Part shown: piece by piece, positions 31,511-40,668 of the stretch
Numbering within the stretch: position 1 is the first letter of the stretch
Layout: the number at the start of each line of letters is the position of its first letter
Assembly (NCBI RefSeq): GCF_029835735.1
Contig: NZ_JAOEAL010000001.1
Coordinates: forward strand, 3,534,001 to 3,598,000
Direction of reading: 5' to 3'
Length of the DNA stretch: 64,000 bases
From: Shewanella sp. GD04112
GTDB lineage: Bacteria > Pseudomonadota > Gammaproteobacteria > Enterobacterales > Shewanellaceae
The notes under the pieces: generated by a model
Database searches by the model: none
Seen by the model: only the letters and a program-made list of their open reading frames with translations
What the model was told of the DNA's origin: nothing
Position numbers and translations under genes: made by a program

Positions 31511-32680
31511 TTATACTCCTTTTTTAGGTAACACTTTTGATAACCAGAAATACCCGATCAAGGCCGCCAGAATTGAGCCTATCAAGGTGCCAAGGCGCGC
31601 TAAGTCGCCGTACATAGGGTCTGCTTGCTCAAATGCCAGCGAAGCAATAAACATCGACATCGTAAAACCAATACCACACATTGCCGCCACAGGCGCAATC
31701 TGCTTCCAACCAATTCCATCGGGTAATTGCGCCAACTTCAGTTTGACGGCCACATAACTAAACAGCATCACACCAATCGGCTTACCTAGCATGAGTCCCA
31801 ATGCAATCCCAACGGGTACAGGGGAAATTAGGGTATCTAGACTCATATTACCCAAGGCCACCCCCGCATTCGCAAAAGCAAAGACTGGCAGGATAAGGAA
31901 GGTGCTCCAAGGGTGCAGGCTATGCTCTAAATGCTCAGAGGGTGAGCTGCCATCCTTTGCCCGCAGTGGGATACAGAAGGCAATAATCACACCTGCCAAA
32001 GTCGCGTGGACACCAGACTTCAATACTGCGACCCACAGGATGAGTCCCAACACGCCATAGGGTGCTAACGCGGTCACGCCTTTACGGTTTAAGGCCACTA
32101 AACCGACAATCGCAATGCTGGCAATAATTAAGCTAATGGTCGACAGATCGCTGCTGTAGAAGAGCGCAATAATCACAATCACGCCTAAATCATCGATAAT
32201 AGCGAGCGCCAGTAGGAAGACCTTCAATGCCACAGGCACGCGGCTACCCAGCAACGCCATGATGCCGAGTGCAAACGCAATATCGGTAGCAGCAGGAATG
32301 GCCCAGCCCGCTTGGGTTACAGGATCGCCGTAGTTAAATAGCAGATAAATGCCAGCAGGCACTAACATACCACCAATCGCGGCAAAGGTTGGCAGTGAAG
32401 CTTGGGCCACACTGGATAAGGCGCCTTCTAACAGTTCACGCTTCACCTCTAAGCCAATCAGTAAGAAAAACAATGCCATCAGGCCATCGTTAATCCACAG
32501 CAACAGCGGCTTATGCAGATCGAGCGCGCCGACACGCACTTGTACTTCAGTACCGAGAAAACCTTGATAGAGTCCCGCTAGAGGAGAATTGGCCATGAGC
32601 ATGGCTAAGACAACAGCAACCAATAACAGGATGCCGCCAGCCGATTCCTGGCTCAGAAAATTTCTAATTGCTTTTTCCAT
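31511..32680 (-). CDS. nhaA: Na+/H+ antiporter NhaA
   Basis: Electrogenic exchanger (2 H+ in, 1 Na+ out) of the inner membrane. The paired transport aspartates appear in LALAIIDDLGVIVIIALFYS; ATDIAFALGIMALLG and the C-terminal CGIGFTMSMFIASLAF are also typical. The open frame extends upstream to 32755, but GGAG seven bases before ATG 32680 and the resulting 389 residues (E. coli 388) fix the start. Downstream on the same strand come the small secreted protein and nhaR, so the activator is probably cotranscribed in part. Confidence 0.97.
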   Translation of the reverse strand: MEKAIRNFLSQESAGGILLLVAVVLAMLMANSPLAGLYQGFLGTEVQVRVGALDLHKPLLLWINDGLMALFFLLIGLEVKRELLEGALSSVAQASLPTFAAIGGMLVPAGIYLLFNYGDPVTQAGWAIPAATDIAFALGIMALLGSRVPVALKVFLLALAIIDDLGVIVIIALFYSSDLSTISLIIASIAIVGLVALNRKGVTALAPYGVLGLILWVAVLKSGVHATLAGVIIAFCIPLRAKDGSSPSEHLEHSLHPWSTFLILPVFAFANAGVALGNMSLDTLISPVPVGIALGLMLGKPIGVMLFSYVAVKLKLAQLPDGIGWKQIAPVAAMCGIGFTMSMFIASLAFEQADPMYGDLARLGTLIGSILAALIGYFWLSKVLPKKGV

Positions 32681-32751
32681 CTTGCACTCCAAAAAATCAT
32701 AATGAACTGAGTGTAGACGAAGAAAAAAAACAAGTATAATCGATAGTTTCG

Positions 32752-32780
32752 ACAAAACACCTCGGTAATTCCGAGGTGTT
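32752..32780 (-). terminator. Terminator of lgt-thyA
   Basis: AACACCTCGG / CCGAGGTGTT, 5-base loop, then TTTT on the minus strand, 18 bases after the thyA stop. It separates thyA from nhaA. Confidence 0.88.
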
Positions 32781-32797
32781 AGTCGATAAATTCGCCA

Positions 32798-33592
32798 TTA
32801 AACGGCGACAGGGGCTTTGATATGCGGGTGTGGATCGTAGTGAGTTAGCTCGAAATCTTCGAATTGATAATCAAAGATTGAAGCAGGTTTACGCAGGATA
32901 GTCATGGTGGGTAACGGTCTTGGCTCGCGGCTTAACTGCAACGCCGTTTGTTCCATATGGTTGGAGTACAAGTGGGTATCGCCGCCCGTCCACACAAAGT
33001 CACCCAAAGCTAAATCACATTGCTGTGCCACCATCATGGTCAGCAGCGCATAACTGGCGATATTGAAAGGTAAACCTAAGAACACATCACAGCTACGCTG
33101 GTACAGCTGACAGGATAATTTGCCATCGGCAACATAGAATTGGAAAAAGGCATGGCAAGGTGCCAGCGCCATTTTATCTAGTTCACCCACGTTCCACGCC
33201 GAAACAATTAAACGACGTGAATCGGGTTGAGATTTGATTTGTTCAATCACCTGAGCAATTTGATCGATAGCATCGCCACTTTGGGTCGGCCAGCTGCGCC
33301 ACTGCGCGCCATAGACAGGGCCTAAATCGCCGTTTTCATCGGCCCATTCGTCCCAAATACTGACTTTATTATCACGCAGATAAGCAATATTGGTATCGCC
33401 TTTCAGGAACCACAATAGCTCATGAATAATCGAGCGCATATGGCACTTTTTGGTAGTGACTAAGGGAAAGCCCTTACTCAAATCGAAACGCATTTGATAA
33501 CCAAATACCGAACGAGTGCCGGTACCTGTGCGGTCTGATTTATCCACACCTTCGGCTAAGATGTGCTTCATCAAGTCTAAATACTGTTGCAT
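32798..33592 (-). CDS. thyA: Thymidylate synthase
   Basis: Methylates dUMP to dTMP with methylene-tetrahydrofolate. The catalytic Cys lies in LAPCHAFFQFYVADG; RTGTGTRSVFGYQMRFDL, LWFLKGDTNI, QLYQRSCDVFLGLPFNIASY and the dUMP-binding end (YDPHPHIKAPVAV) are intact. The 264 residues equal E. coli ThyA. Its ATG overlaps the lgt TAA stop (TAATG), as in many enterics. Confidence 0.98.
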   Translation of the reverse strand: MQQYLDLMKHILAEGVDKSDRTGTGTRSVFGYQMRFDLSKGFPLVTTKKCHMRSIIHELLWFLKGDTNIAYLRDNKVSIWDEWADENGDLGPVYGAQWRSWPTQSGDAIDQIAQVIEQIKSQPDSRRLIVSAWNVGELDKMALAPCHAFFQFYVADGKLSCQLYQRSCDVFLGLPFNIASYALLTMMVAQQCDLALGDFVWTGGDTHLYSNHMEQTALQLSREPRPLPTMTILRKPASIFDYQFEDFELTHYDPHPHIKAPVAV

Positions 33593-34398
33593 TACTGCTT
33601 ACCCTCTGGACGAAGAATTAAATATAAACCGAAGAGGATCATCGGCACAGAGAGGATCTGCCCCATCGTCATAAAGCCCCAGTAGAGGCCTAACTGCGCA
33701 TCGGGTTGTCTTACGGTTTCAACAATCACACGGAAAATCCCGTATCCGAGTAAGAACATGCCCGACACGGCGCCGACTTTCTTCGTTCGTTTACTGAACC
33801 AATAGAGGAGCAGGAATAAGGCCACCCCTTCAAGGGCGAATTGATAGAGTTGTGATGGGTGACGAGGTTCAGGTCCACCACTTGGGAACACCATGGCCCA
33901 AGGGACATCGGTGACACGGCCCCACAACTCACCATTGATAAAGTTACCGATCCGCCCCGCACCTAAGCCAATGGGCACCACGGGCGCCACCATGTCTGCA
34001 ACCGCAAAGAAGGTACGCTTTTGCTTCCAGGCGATATAAATCATGGCGGTAATCACCCCCATCAAGCCGCCGTGGAAAGACATGCCACCTTCTGAAATCT
34101 TAAACAAATACATTGGGCTAGCAAGGAAGTAATCGAAATGATAGAAGAGCACGTAGCCGATACGGCCACCTAGAATCACCCCTAAAAAGCCATAAAACAG
34201 CAGATCGGAAACCTGTTCCCTCGACCATAAACCATTGGAGCGGTCGGCCTGACGATTGAGTAACCACATGGCGGCGACAAAGCCAACTAAGTAGGTAAAT
34301 CCATACCAACGCAGGGCGGGTTCAAAGGTTTGTCCAAAAATATCAAAGGGACCAAACTTCACGATCACGGGATCGATATTGGGAAAATTCAATGCCAT
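33592..34398 (-). CDS. lgt: Phosphatidylglycerol:prolipoprotein diacylglyceryl transferase
   Basis: Inner-membrane enzyme that adds diacylglycerol to the lipobox Cys of prolipoproteins, the first step of lipoprotein maturation. Seven or so hydrophobic helices; the Lgt signature GAGRIGNFINGELWGR, and upstream YLFKISEGGMSFHGGLMG (with the essential His) are present. The 268 residues are typical. Translationally coupled to thyA downstream; a TSUP transporter gene lies 45 bases upstream. Confidence 0.97.
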   Translation of the reverse strand: MALNFPNIDPVIVKFGPFDIFGQTFEPALRWYGFTYLVGFVAAMWLLNRQADRSNGLWSREQVSDLLFYGFLGVILGGRIGYVLFYHFDYFLASPMYLFKISEGGMSFHGGLMGVITAMIYIAWKQKRTFFAVADMVAPVVPIGLGAGRIGNFINGELWGRVTDVPWAMVFPSGGPEPRHPSQLYQFALEGVALFLLLYWFSKRTKKVGAVSGMFLLGYGIFRVIVETVRQPDAQLGLYWGFMTMGQILSVPMILFGLYLILRPEGKQ

Positions 34399-34443
34399 AA
34401 CTTATCCATCAACAGCCTCAAATCGAGGGCTAAACACTAAAAA

Positions 34444-35244
34444 TCAGCTCAGAATTAATTTGAGACCGACACACAGGAGTAAAAGTGCAAATATTTTTTT
34501 AAGGACCGAGGTAGGCCAAGTGCTTGCTGCCTTAACGCCTACAGGAGCCATTAAAATTGAGGTTATTATTAAGCCAAACAGCGCAGGTAAATAGATATAC
34601 CCTAAGGTTCCTTCAGGGAGATCCGGCGCGTTAAAGCCCGCGATTATATACCCTAAGCTGCCCGACAAGGAGATTAATAATCCGGTCGCGGCGGAAAATC
34701 CCACCGCAAGGCGCATCTGTAAACCAAAATAGGTTAAAAACGGCACTAACAAGACGCCGCCGCCAATCCCCATTAATCCTGCAATCGCGGCAACAATCAC
34801 GGCTACCACAAACAGAATCATTGAGTTTGGTAGCTCTCGGTTCGATTCAGTTTTGAAGGGATAAGCCATTTGAATCGCCATTAACATCACAAACACCGCA
34901 AACCCTTGTCTGAGGGTCGCCGCTGGGATTTGCTCGGCAATAAAGCCAGACATTAAGGCGCCGAGAATAATCCCCGGAAACATGGTTCGAAACAATCCCC
35001 AGGGCACATTACCGCGTTTATGGTGGGCTCTTGCAGAAGAAATCGAGGTTAAAATAATCGCCGCAAGGGATGTGGCAATCGCAATATGGGGTAACTGAGC
35101 CGAAGTGATACCAACCGAAGGTAAGATATAAAGCAGTGCGGGCACGACAATTAAGCCACCACCGATGCCCAATAACCCCGCCATAAAACCGACAAACGCG
35201 CCTAAAGCCAAGCAAATAAAGAACACCGACAGCAAACTATCCAC
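34444..35244 (-). CDS. TSUP (TauE/SafE, DUF81) family transporter
   Basis: Inner-membrane protein of 266 residues with about eight helices in two homologous halves. Each half begins with a Gly-rich motif: GFMAGLLGIGGGLIVVPAL near the N-terminus and GLMGIGGGVLLVPFL at about 155. The family exports or imports sulfite, sulfonates and related anions, but the substrate cannot be read from the sequence. It lies upstream of lgt-thyA on the same strand and downstream of ptsP, so it could belong to a longer transcript. Confidence 0.9.
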   Translation of the reverse strand: MDSLLSVFFICLALGAFVGFMAGLLGIGGGLIVVPALLYILPSVGITSAQLPHIAIATSLAAIILTSISSARAHHKRGNVPWGLFRTMFPGIILGALMSGFIAEQIPAATLRQGFAVFVMLMAIQMAYPFKTESNRELPNSMILFVVAVIVAAIAGLMGIGGGVLLVPFLTYFGLQMRLAVGFSAATGLLISLSGSLGYIIAGFNAPDLPEGTLGYIYLPALFGLIITSILMAPVGVKAASTWPTSVLKKIFALLLLCVGLKLILS

Positions 35245-35302
35245 ACGGGTACCTACAGCGTGATTAAGTGAAGCCTTAGCTTAAAGCAAAAGGCGCGATT
35301 AG

Positions 35303-37546
35303 TTAATTAAGAATTGTGGCTAATCCCTGCTGTGTTAAATATTCTTTAACCAACTCACGCACTTGAAAACCGTTTGATAGGCTCAAGGCCTGCGACAAGA
35401 GTTGCGTCAAATCGGCACGGGAAACTCGGCGCAGCAGGTAATTTATTCGCGCTAAACTGCCTTGGTTCATACTCAAATGCTGGTATCCCATCGCGACCAG
35501 CAGAATCGCCCCCATGGGTTCCCCCGCCAGCTCGCCACAGATACTGATATCGAGTTGATGGTAGTCGCAATCGAGCCGAGCCTGATGCAGCGCCCGAAGA
35601 ATGCCTGGATGATAACTATCAAACAGTGAGCTAACCCGTGGGTTGTTACGGTCCACCGCGAGTAAATATTGGGTCAAATCGTTACTGCCGACCGACACAA
35701 AATCGACGCGTTTTGCCACTTCATCTAACTGATATAACAGCGCTGGGACTTCGAGCATAATGCCAATGCGCGGCATTTCAATCTGGCTGTTCACATCGTT
35801 TTTGAGTTCAACATAGGCCTGCTCTAGATAGACCAAGGATTGTTCAATTTCATCTAAATTACTGACCATAGGTAGTAAAATACTAAGCTGTTTGCCCTCT
35901 CCACCCGCTTGCAACATCGCCCTTAACTGCACGAGGAATAGCTCTGGGTGATCCAATGATAGGCGGATACCACGCCAGCCTAAGAAGGGGTTATCTTCTT
36001 TAATCGGGAAATAAGGCAGCGGTTTATCGCCCCCCACATCTAAGGTACGCATCACCACAGGACGACCCGATGCCGCCGATAACACCTGCTGATAGACTTT
36101 TACCTGCTCAGACTCACTCGGAAAACGCTGTTGCAACATAAAGGGAATTTCGGTGCGATACAGCCCGATACCATCGGCACCTTCGGCAATTTCAGAGGCG
36201 ACACCACTGAGTAACCCAGCGTTAAGGTATAACCGAATGCGAGTGCCATCGAGCATCACCGACGGCAGGGCTAACTCCTGCGCGTATTGGCGTTGCAACG
36301 CCTTTTGAGCCGAAATCAAACTGCGGTATTCGCTAACAATCGCAGGCGATGGCGACACCATTAATTGCCCGCGGCTGGCATTGACCACTAACAGCTTCTG
36401 GTCAATATCGGCCGACAACAATTGCTCGACGCCAGTAATCGCAGGCACGCCCAGAGCGCGCGCTAAAATCGCAGCATGGGAGTTAACGCCCCCCAATTCA
36501 GTGACAATACCGGCCAATTTTTGTCGAGGGAATTCCGCCAACATTGTGGCATCCGCTTCCCGGGTCACTAGAATCACCGGCTTATCGGGTTCAAGCTCTA
36601 AACGCTCGGGTTCGATTAACTGCCTTAATACCTTTTGCCCCAGATCCCGAATATCACTCGCCCGCTCCTTGAGGTAAGGATCTTCCATCGCTAAAAACTG
36701 TTGAATATAACGCAGCGAAACCCGGCTAACCGCAGATTCGGCTTCCCAGCCCTGCTGCACTTCTCGGGCATATTCACCACCTAGGCTGGCATCATCGAGC
36801 AGCAGCTGCAAGGCATTGAATATCGAGGCGACTTCCTCATCCTGCTCACGGTCGAAACGTTGAGATAAGGCGCCGATTGCCTCTTTACAACGCACCATCG
36901 CCGCCACTAATCGGCTGGATTCGAGGGCAATATCCTCACAGCGCACATCGGGCTGCTCGAGGGATATTTCACCACCAAGTACCAAGGCGTGGGCAATGGC
37001 GATACCGCTGGATGCAGAGGTTCCTTGAAATAAAATTTGTTGATGCAGCGAACTGACCTGTGCCTTTTGCTTTAATCCCCGGATCGCCATCGCGAGCTGC
37101 GCGGCCAAGGTCATTAAGAAGGCTTCTTCCCCTTCGCTAAATTGCCGCGCGCTGGCCTGCTGCACCACAATTACGCCGACGACGGCTTTTTGATAAATAA
37201 TGGGGACGGCTAAAAAGGCACGGTATTCTTCTTCAGCGACTTCGGGGAAGAGTTTAAAGCGTGGATGCAGACGGGCATCGGCAAGGTTTACCGCTTCTTC
37301 GCGTTCTGCGGCCAAGCCAACCAAGCCTTGGGTTAACGGCATGCGCACGCGCCCAACGGCACTCTTTTCGAGGCCATCGGTGGCAGATAATACGAGTTCT
37401 TGCTGATCTAGGATGTAGACCGAGCAACATTGGGTTTCCATCGCCGCTTTGGTCGATGAAACTAGGACTTCTAATGCGGTTTCTAAGCTGTGGGCGGACG
37501 CCACAGCTTGAGTAATATCCCTGAGCGTATTTAACACTGTTTTCAA
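35303..37546 (-). CDS. ptsP: Nitrogen-PTS enzyme I (PtsP), GAF-containing PEP phosphotransferase
   Basis: First enzyme of the regulatory nitrogen phosphotransferase system: it transfers phosphate from PEP to NPr. The N-terminal GAF domain (about 1-165) is followed by the enzyme I N-terminal domain, the phosphohistidine segment GGVNSHAAILARALGVPAITG (around residue 355), and the PEP-binding TIM barrel (GIGLYRTEIPFM, VVMRTLDVGGDKPLPYF, VDFVSVGSNDLTQYLLAVDR, ICGELAGEP). The 747 residues match E. coli PtsP (748). It lies 14 bases downstream of rppH, the same pair as in E. coli. Confidence 0.97.
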   Translation of the reverse strand: MKTVLNTLRDITQAVASAHSLETALEVLVSSTKAAMETQCCSVYILDQQELVLSATDGLEKSAVGRVRMPLTQGLVGLAAEREEAVNLADARLHPRFKLFPEVAEEEYRAFLAVPIIYQKAVVGVIVVQQASARQFSEGEEAFLMTLAAQLAMAIRGLKQKAQVSSLHQQILFQGTSASSGIAIAHALVLGGEISLEQPDVRCEDIALESSRLVAAMVRCKEAIGALSQRFDREQDEEVASIFNALQLLLDDASLGGEYAREVQQGWEAESAVSRVSLRYIQQFLAMEDPYLKERASDIRDLGQKVLRQLIEPERLELEPDKPVILVTREADATMLAEFPRQKLAGIVTELGGVNSHAAILARALGVPAITGVEQLLSADIDQKLLVVNASRGQLMVSPSPAIVSEYRSLISAQKALQRQYAQELALPSVMLDGTRIRLYLNAGLLSGVASEIAEGADGIGLYRTEIPFMLQQRFPSESEQVKVYQQVLSAASGRPVVMRTLDVGGDKPLPYFPIKEDNPFLGWRGIRLSLDHPELFLVQLRAMLQAGGEGKQLSILLPMVSNLDEIEQSLVYLEQAYVELKNDVNSQIEMPRIGIMLEVPALLYQLDEVAKRVDFVSVGSNDLTQYLLAVDRNNPRVSSLFDSYHPGILRALHQARLDCDYHQLDISICGELAGEPMGAILLVAMGYQHLSMNQGSLARINYLLRRVSRADLTQLLSQALSLSNGFQVRELVKEYLTQQGLATILN

Positions 37547-37560
37547 TCCTCTTTTGAAAA

Positions 37561-38085
37561 TCAGCCCGTTGTTCTTTGTCTTACCCGCTTCCTCGGAATT
37601 TCCTGGGTTTGGAATGACAATGCCGTTACCGCAAACTCTTTCATTACCTTACGATAAACATCACGCTTAAATGAGACAACCTGCCGCACGGGATACCAAT
37701 AACTTACCCAACGCCAATCGTCAAACTCAGGGTGGCCTGAAGAACTTAAATTAATCGCACTATCTTGGCTTTTGAGTTGTAACAGAAACCATTTTTGTTT
37801 TTGGCCGATGCACACAGGCTTGCTGTCCTGTCTCACTAAACGCTTGGGCAAGCGGTATCTTAACCAAGAACGGGTCGAGGTTAATATAGTGACATGCTCG
37901 GGTCTTAAGCCTACTTCCTCATACAATTCACGGTACATCGCCTCTTCGGCCGATTCACCATCATCGACACCGCCCTGAGGAAATTGCCATGAATGTTGTC
38001 CGAATCGTCTGGCCCACATCACTTGGCCGTATCTATTACAAATTATTATGCCCACATTTGCGCGAAAGCCGTCGCTATCAATCAC
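37561..38085 (-). CDS. rppH: RNA pyrophosphohydrolase RppH (NudH)
   Basis: Converts 5'-triphosphate mRNA ends to monophosphate and so triggers RNase E decay; also a dinucleoside polyphosphate hydrolase. The Nudix box GGVDDGESAEEAMYRELYEE and VGL completes Gx5Ex7REUxEExGU. The N-terminus (MIDSDGFRANVGIIICN) and WARRFGQHSWQFPQGG are characteristic. The 174 residues match E. coli (176). First gene of rppH-ptsP; divergent from mutH across a 690-base gap. Confidence 0.97.
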   Translation of the reverse strand: MIDSDGFRANVGIIICNRYGQVMWARRFGQHSWQFPQGGVDDGESAEEAMYRELYEEVGLRPEHVTILTSTRSWLRYRLPKRLVRQDSKPVCIGQKQKWFLLQLKSQDSAINLSSSGHPEFDDWRWVSYWYPVRQVVSFKRDVYRKVMKEFAVTALSFQTQEIPRKRVRQRTTG

Positions 38086-38228
38086 ATGGACTCCAAATAA
38101 GGATAACTTTTAATAAACCGATTGTTTCACAAAGCCAGTCTCTCAGCAAACCTCTATTTACAGCTATTTTTTGGATAAATACCTTCAACTTACTACTTTA
38201 TCAACAATCCAGGAGGTTCAACCTTGGG

Positions 38229-38586
38229 GATATCCACATTTTCTGTGGATATCTCTGTTTGAAACTCGGGTAAACTAGGTATATCGTTCAAAAAACAGCA
38301 AATATCATTCACGGCAGCCTGCGTACAAAAACAAAATAAATACATTCAAATCAAATAATTATGCAAATAGCATATAAGAGTTTATGACTCAAAAACTAAA
38401 AAGCTCACTTTTTAACCTAATGCAAATTAAGTGATTTAATCAAAGTAATACCTAAATGTTATACACAGAGCTCACCCAAAATTACCCACACTCCCGTGGA
38501 AAAATGCCCCTTTTTGCCATTGACTCACGATTTTTAATCGGTTAAAGCCCACTGCATTGTGAGTTATCCATAATATCTGTGGATAA
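38229..38586. other. Cluster of DnaA-box-like sites with an IHF consensus (datA/DARS-like)
   Basis: The 690-base gap between rppH and mutH (38086-38776) has no gene. It holds two perfect DnaA boxes, TTATACACA (38459-38467) and TGTGGATAA (38578-38586, minus orientation of TTATCCACA). Four sites have one mismatch: ATATCCACA (38230-38238), TGTGGATAT (38244-38252), TTACCCACA (38482-38490) and TTATCCATA (38564-38572). A perfect IHF consensus (WATCAANNNNTTR), AATCAAATAATTA, lies at 38349-38361 inside the AT-rich middle. The two sites at 38229-38253 form a perfect 10-base inverted repeat. Layout resembles E. coli datA or DARS elements; function is inferred. Confidence 0.5.
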
Positions 38587-38776
38587 ATATGTGAGAAACG
38601 CAAGGGAAAACCGAGAGTAACTTTGAACACTTTCACAGGCATTAGAATGCAAACCGACAACTAACATTAAAATCATGCACTTACAGATTTATCTGTGAGT
38701 ACAATCTTATCCTTTTTCGAGTGCTTAATTTTTAACCTCTGTTGCTAAGCACCTATTTTCCAGTAAAATTCGCCTT

Positions 38777-39448
38777 ATGAAACCGATAATCCCCCCTCAA
38801 AATCTGAGCGAACTGCTCGAACGTGCCAATATGATGGCCGGCATCTCTTTGGCGCAAATTGCTGCTCACCGCGGGATTGCGGTCCCTAAGGATCTGAAGC
38901 GAGATAAGGGCTGGGTCGGACAACTCATTGAAATGGAGTTAGGTGCGACGGCCGGCTCAAAACCCGAGCAGGATTTTCTCCACCTCGGTGTTGAGCTAAA
39001 AACCATTCCCATCGATAGCAAAGGCAAACCACTGGAAACCACCTATGTGTGTGTGGCGCCGCTAACCAATATCGAAGGCTTAACCTGGCAGGACAGCTTA
39101 GTGTGTCACAAGTTGCAGCGTGTACTCTGGGTACCCGTTGAGGGTGAGCGGCATATTCCTGTGGGAGATCGTAGAGTGGGCACCCCCATATTGTGGGAAC
39201 CCGATCTCCAAGAGCAAAGATTACTGCAACAGGATTGGGAGGAGATAATGGAACTTATCGCCTTAGGTAAAGTGGAAAAACTCACCGCAAGGCATGGCGA
39301 AGTGTTGCAACTGCGCCCTAAAGCCGCCAACAGTAAGGCGCTGACACAGAGCATTGCCGAGGACGGTAGCCTTAAAATGACCAATCCACGGGGCTTCTAT
39401 TTAAAGACCGCTTTTACCGCCATGCTATTAAATAAGGTATTTGGTTAA
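38777..39448 (+). CDS. mutH: DNA mismatch repair endonuclease MutH
   Basis: Nicks the unmethylated strand at hemimethylated GATC sites when activated by MutS and MutL. The catalytic D-(x)n-E-x-K motif is in EQDFLHLGVELKTIPID; the N-terminal PPQNLSELLERANMMAGISL and KGWVGQLIEMELGA, and the C-terminal PRGFYLKTAFTAMLL are conserved. The 223 residues match E. coli (229). Its presence implies Dam-directed repair in the organism. The upstream gap carries a DnaA-box cluster. Confidence 0.97.
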   Translation: MKPIIPPQNLSELLERANMMAGISLAQIAAHRGIAVPKDLKRDKGWVGQLIEMELGATAGSKPEQDFLHLGVELKTIPIDSKGKPLETTYVCVAPLTNIEGLTWQDSLVCHKLQRVLWVPVEGERHIPVGDRRVGTPILWEPDLQEQRLLQQDWEEIMELIALGKVEKLTARHGEVLQLRPKAANSKALTQSIAEDGSLKMTNPRGFYLKTAFTAMLLNKVFG

Positions 39449-39472
39449 ATTTTCGTAGCTATATAGCGTTGG

Positions 39473-39488
39473 ATTGATCCAGATCACA
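39473..39488 (+). promoter_or_regulatory. CRP/FNR-type site upstream of the adenylate cyclase gene
   Basis: ATTGATCCAGATCACA matches 13 of 16 positions of the CRP core TGTGATCTAGATCACA. It also reads as TTGAT-N4-ATCAC, one mismatch from the FNR/EtrA consensus. It lies 84 bases before the GTG start, and a TATAAA (39519-39524) downstream is a possible -10. Confidence 0.6.
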
Positions 39489-39571
39489 AATATCACTGGC
39501 ACTCTAGTGATGATTTTCTATAAACTACGGCATCCTGAAATATATGGTCGTATTCGGATACAAAACCCGTT

Positions 39572-40639
39572 GTGAGAGCACGTAGACAAGCGAAAAAACT
39601 TCTTTTTGCGATATTAGCTTGGGCGATAGCCATGGCTGCGTTCGTGTTTTTCCGATATGCACAGTCGCCGGAGTTACCACAATGGGCTGTCGGTTCGGCC
39701 GATCTCGCGACGCTTGCCGTCTACATGGGCATCATTTTTGGCAGCCTACATTGGATGTCGAACCTGATCGCCGACTTCAGCGCCATCAATCGTCTTCCCT
39801 ATGTTTTTTCAGTGATTTTTAAAGGTTTGTTCCTGCTACTCGGGGCGACGACCTTAGCCTATATGACCCAGTTCTTGAATATGTGGGCCATTGAAAATCA
39901 TATGTCGACCCTAAGACAAATGCTCACGGCGCATATTCTCTATAGTCCATCCTTCCAAGCGCTCATCGTCTATTTAGTGGTCGTACGGGTCAGCTTAGCC
40001 TTTGTCGAACAAATGGCACTCTTGGTTGGGCCGCGTATTCTGCTCAACATTGGTTTAGGTAAATACCATAAACCACGATACGAGCAGCGTTTATTCCTTT
40101 ATTTAGATATGGTTGCATCGACAACCCACGCCGAATCCCTCGGGGATTACCGTTTTAGCCGTCTGATTCAAGACAGCTTTAGCCTGCTGTCGGATACTGT
40201 AACCAATAACGAAGCCGAAATTTACCGTTATATGGGCGATGCCGTATTGATCCACTGGCCCTTAGAAGAAGGCGTGGTACACGACCGCTGCATGAATATC
40301 TATTTTGAATTTAGCCAGCAGCTAAATTGGCAGCGACGTTACTTTGAAGAGCACTATGGCTTTGTGCCCAAATTTAAGGCGGCGGCGCACTGTGGACAAG
40401 TGGTTGCTGCTGTGGTTGGTGTGCAAAAACAAGAAATTAGCTTCTTTAGTGATGTGCTAAATACCTTAGCCAGACTTCAAGATCAGTGTAATCCACTGGG
40501 GCAACGCATGTTGATCTCTGGTGCGCTCGCGGGCCGACTCGACAATCCCAATAGCGAATACCGCTTAACCAATTTGGGTCCAGTCAAATTAAAGGGGAAA
40601 CAACACTCGATTGAAGTGTTTGGTGTTTCCCCTCTCTAA
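39572..40639 (+). CDS. cyaC: Membrane-bound class III adenylate cyclase (CyaC type)
   Basis: Converts ATP to cAMP. In S. oneidensis a membrane class III cyclase called CyaC contributes to cAMP-CRP control of anaerobic respiration; this gene fits it in architecture and neighbourhood. The N-terminal half (about 1-160) has roughly five or six hydrophobic segments. The C-terminal catalytic domain shows both metal Asp residues (LFLYLDMVAST and YMGDAVLIHW), a substrate-binding Lys region (FVPKFKAAAHCGQVV) and DVLNTLARLQDQC with the transition-state Asn and Arg. Lys and Asp placement favours adenylate over guanylate, but specificity was not tested. The start is GTG at 39572 (355 residues). A CRP/FNR-type site lies upstream, suggesting feedback. 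Confidence 0.88.
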   Translation: MRARRQAKKLLFAILAWAIAMAAFVFFRYAQSPELPQWAVGSADLATLAVYMGIIFGSLHWMSNLIADFSAINRLPYVFSVIFKGLFLLLGATTLAYMTQFLNMWAIENHMSTLRQMLTAHILYSPSFQALIVYLVVVRVSLAFVEQMALLVGPRILLNIGLGKYHKPRYEQRLFLYLDMVASTTHAESLGDYRFSRLIQDSFSLLSDTVTNNEAEIYRYMGDAVLIHWPLEEGVVHDRCMNIYFEFSQQLNWQRRYFEEHYGFVPKFKAAAHCGQVVAAVVGVQKQEISFFSDVLNTLARLQDQCNPLGQRMLISGALAGRLDNPNSEYRLTNLGPVKLKGKQHSIEVFGVSPL

Positions 40640-40668
40640 TATCCTAGCTTTAACTTAACTTACAGCGT

